Below, piece after piece: positions 61,480 to 64,000 of a stretch of DNA of 64,000 nucleotides; position 1 is the stretch's first letter, and each line of letters starts with the position of its first letter. The translations under genes and the position numbers were made by a program. The DNA is from Physcia stellaris (taxonomy: Eukaryota > Ascomycota > Lecanoromycetes > Caliciales > Physciaceae): the NCBI GenBank assembly GCA_018902385.1, contig JABSSW010000033.1, forward strand, positions 461,441-525,440, in the 5' to 3' direction. Below the pieces are notes generated by a model, which worked only from the letters and a program-made list of their open reading frames with translations, made no database searches and was not told the DNA's origin.

Positions 61480-62285
61480 AACAAATCACTGGATAACACA
61501 AAAATGAATTTTTGTATTACGACGACGTCGTTTACATTTCAAAAATTTGCGTGAAAACGTTATTCGTGTCAATTACGATAATTCGTTCGTTAATCGTTTC
61601 GACATCAAACGAACGTTGAAATTAATACGTCGAAAATATTATTGATCGAATCGAAATTTTATCGAAATTTTTGAAATGCGACAACAAATCAAAACATTAT
61701 GAAACATGCGTCGTTTGCAAACGAAACAAAATTTCACGACATAAATCATGACGAATTTTTTTTTCAATTTTGAATTTAAATGAATTGATTTTTCACTTAA
61801 TTTCGTGACAAAATTTTTTCAAATAAAACATGAAATAAAAAACGATTTACGATTCGATTTTGTGATTGTGAATCGTTTAACGAAAATAATTTATTACATA
61901 TCAATGATTAAAACGATTTTCGCAAAAAAATTTGATCGAAATTATATTTCGCGAAATCATTCGATTTCACGATTTTTCGTCAATCGTTATTGACAAAAAT
62001 TTCATTTTTACATTCAAATACAACGATGCATTATGTTACGTTTTGAAAATCAAACGTAAATTGTCAATCGTTTTTCATTTTCAAATCGATGAACAAATCG
62101 AACGAATAAACAACGTCGTGAAACATTTTTTCGCGTTTTCGTTAATTTCGAACAAAATGATTGAATCTAAATTGTTGTTCATGATCGAATTCGTTTACAA
62201 CAACAACAAACATGCATTCACAAACATTTTTTCGTTCGAAATTATGTTTGAATATTCGTTTTGCATGTTTTTCGAAAAAACATGA
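61480..62285 (+). pseudogene. Integrase remnant
   Basis: Frames at 61805-61993 and 61932-62285 carry the core pieces VNRLTKIIYYI, FREIIRFHDF, LKIKRKLSIVFHFQIDEQIE and FVYNNNKHAFTNIFSFEI. They match the Ty3/gypsy rve core order (VDRLTKMAHFI, LHGLP, STAFHPQTDGQTER, AYNN, PFE). Several catalytic-region prolines and aspartates are changed and the frame breaks at least twice. Inactive. Confidence 0.85.
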
Positions 62286-62581
62286 AACAAAAAATTAAAT
62301 TCAAATTCGCAAAAACACGTTGAACATTTAATTGAATTATTTCGAATATTGAAAACAATTTACTCGTGATACAACAACAACAAACGAAATACAAAAAGAA
62401 ACGCACGAAATCGACGTCATACAACGTCAAAAATTACGAATTTGAACGATAAAAACATTAAAATTAAACGAAACAAAAATTGAAATGAAAATTTTTCGAA
62501 TCATTCAAAAATTTTAAAATTATAAAAAATCAAATTTATCGTTTAAATTTATTCAAACGTTGACGCATTCACAACGTTTTC

Positions 62582-62764
62582 ATGTTTTTTTTGAAAAAAT
62601 TTAATTTTTTAAAAAAACGCGTAAACGTCACATTTTTTGAATTTTCGTATCAAATTGAAAATATCGAATTCGACGAAAACATGAAAATGAAAATCACGAA
62701 AAATTTTATGAAATCGAAATCATTACAAACAACAAAAAATTTTTCAAAACAAATAAAATTTTAA
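62582..62764 (+). pseudogene. C-terminal pol remnant
   Basis: A 60-codon frame downstream of the integrase core, Lys/Asn/Phe-rich. Position suggests the integrase C-terminal region. No chromodomain can be confirmed. Confidence 0.3.
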
Positions 62765-63210
62765 ACAAATTTTACAACGAATTCGATTTTTATTATTTGA
62801 TAAAATAAAAAACTTATAAAAATACGATTTGAAAAATTTATATCGTTTGTTAAATATTTTCGAAAAATTTTGCGACAATTCACAACGAAAATTCAAAAAA
62901 ATTTGATATTAACAAAAAAACAAATTATCGAAAATCACGAAAAAAATGAATTGAAATATTTATTGCATATTAATACATTTTTGTTTTCAAAAACTTTGTG
63001 TGTTATTTATTGTTTAAAATTTTACAACGTATGAAAAATTAAATTGTGTCAAAACATTTTCAAAAATTGTTGTTCGATTTGATCGAACGATAAATCGTTA
63101 AATAAAAAATGTAAAATGAAATAAAAAAAAAATTCGAAATTTGAATATCAAATGCGATCGCGATTAATGAACGTTTATCGCGTTACACATTTTTTCATTA
63201 TATCGATGTT

Positions 63211-63250
63211 GATATTCGAAATGAAAAAATGAAAAAATGAAAAAATGTTC
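63211..63250. repeat. Short (ATGAAAAA)n run
   Basis: Three near-perfect copies of ATGAAAAA in tandem inside the element, just ahead of the right LTR. Simple-sequence DNA. Confidence 0.6.
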
Positions 63251-63583
63251 GAATTCAAAATTTTTTGTCAACAAATCAATTATAATCATCATATCAAAAT
63301 TGTTAATTGTACGAAATTAAACATTCGATCATGAAAACAACAAACAATTGATTCATCAAATTATGTTTTTTTGAAACATTCAAAAAATGTTTTTCAATTT
63401 TTAACGCAAAATTGACTATTGAATTCGAACAAAATATTTCGAAATGCGAAAATCACGATCATAATGATTTTTCAAATCAATGCAAAATCAAAACAAACAA
63501 AACACGTCAAAACAAACAAAAATACGTCAAAATTTCTGTTAATATGTTGATTTGAAAAATTTCGACGTTAAAAAAAAAACGTA

Positions 63584-63902
63584 TGTAAAAAATAAAAATT
63601 CAAAATTTTCGAAAATGTTATTCGCATTTCGTCAAGCAATTCGATTATCGAAATTCGAATGATTTCGAAAAAATTAATTTCAATCATTTTACAATTCGAT
63701 TAACGATAAATTGACAAATTTATATTTTCAGTCGAATCGATCGAATTCGTACGATTGAATAAATAAAATGTAAATAAAAACAATTAAGAAAACGTAATTT
63801 GTTTTGTAACGATTAATAAATCAATATATTACATTTCAAATTATACATTTTTGATGTATCGATAATTCATTAAATTATATTATTTCTAATACGAATTTTA
63901 CA
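63584..63902 (+). repeat. Right LTR
   Basis: About 319 bp, TGT to ACA, aligned with 57348-57668. Differences between the two copies are scattered substitutions plus a few 1-3 bp indels. It is followed directly by the TTTTC target duplicate and then by more AT-rich DNA to the window end. Confidence 0.9.
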
Positions 63903-63907
63903 TTTTC

Positions 63908-64000
63908 AATCAGAAAATATATTATTGTATTTTGAAATTAACACGAAATATCAAACAATTCGAATTTATACAATTGTTTTGCATATTGCATATCAAACAT
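63908..64000. other. AT-rich DNA right of the retrotransposon
   Basis: Continues the mutated AT-rich composition to the edge, so the repeat block extends beyond the window. Confidence 0.6.

Larger units (their letters stand above)
57348..63902 (+). mobile_element. Degenerate Ty3/gypsy LTR retrotransposon, full length
   Basis: The element spans 6,555 bp from TGT at 57348 to ACA at 63902, with two LTRs of about 320 bp in direct orientation and a perfect 5-bp target duplication TTTTC at 57343-57347 and 63903-63907. Inside, on the plus strand, remnants appear in the order reverse transcriptase, RNase H, integrase, which is the Ty3/gypsy order. Every domain is broken by stops and frame changes, including Trp-to-TGA changes, so no functional product is possible. 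The primer-binding site after the left LTR is too mutated to assign. The whole body carries the CpY-depleted mutation signature described in findings. Confidence 0.9.

Noticed and set aside
55840-64000. Mitochondrial or plasmid DNA because of the AT content
   Set aside because: It contains an LTR element with target duplication and Ty3/gypsy pol remnants and is contiguous with nuclear genes.

Overview
This window looks like a nuclear chromosome segment of a filamentous ascomycete (Pezizomycotina). The signs are protein-coding genes with 46-100 nt introns carrying GT(A/G)NGT donors and CTNAC-like branch points, a full set of typical fungal proteins (white collar 2, GLR1, EXG1-type glucanase, GT71 mannosyltransferase, DUF3605/GIG1, nickel urease, fungal Artemis/SNM1 nuclease), and an abrupt change at about 55.84 kb from gene-rich DNA to very AT-rich, mutated repeat DNA. 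I infer the group only from gene content and intron style and cannot name the species.

Layout of 0-55.8 kb. In order: DUF3605/GIG1 (-), small single-pass membrane protein (+), U2AF small subunit (-), Cys/Met PLP enzyme (-), large protein of unknown function with an apparent frameshift (-), GT71 mannosyltransferase (+), MFS exporter (-), glutathione reductase (+), membrane/coiled-coil protein (-), mitochondrial Thr-tRNA synthetase (+), zinc-free NADP-dependent reductase (-), Maf pyrophosphatase (+), secreted exo-beta-1,3-glucanase (-), RAD50 (-), WC-2 (+), FRG1-like (-), 2OG/IPNS-fold oxygenase (+), conserved acidic protein (-), Artemis/SNM1-like nuclease (+), urease (-), HMG-box protein (-), a gene-poor stretch at 49-52 kb, DIB1/U5-15K splicing factor (-), and a sugar transporter (-). 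Neighbours are often divergent pairs that could share a promoter (GLR1 with the MFS gene; the coiled-coil protein with MST1; the reductase with Maf; RAD50 with WC-2; FRG1 with the oxygenase). Two double-strand-break repair genes (RAD50, Artemis-like) and two spliceosome genes (U2AF1, DIB1) lie in the window, but there is no operon-like or metabolic-cluster logic.

Layout of 55.8-64 kb. This part is more than 75% A+T by eye. It holds one structurally complete Ty3/gypsy LTR retrotransposon (57,348-63,902; LTRs TGT...ACA, 5-bp target duplication TTTTC), whose reverse transcriptase, RNase H and integrase remain recognisable but are broken by stops and frameshifts. The mutation signature is the main surprise. 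C is kept before A and G but is almost absent before T and C (and, on the other strand, G after A or G is almost absent). This is a CpY-directed C-to-T pattern, not the classical CpA-directed RIP.

Other points to check: a one-base disagreement near the end of DIB1 that moves its conserved tail out of frame; a RAD50 gene without a visible ATG; an alternative first exon inside a long intron of the HMG-box gene; a GC-AG intron in the Artemis gene; and a stop-free 3n intron near the C-terminus of glutathione reductase.
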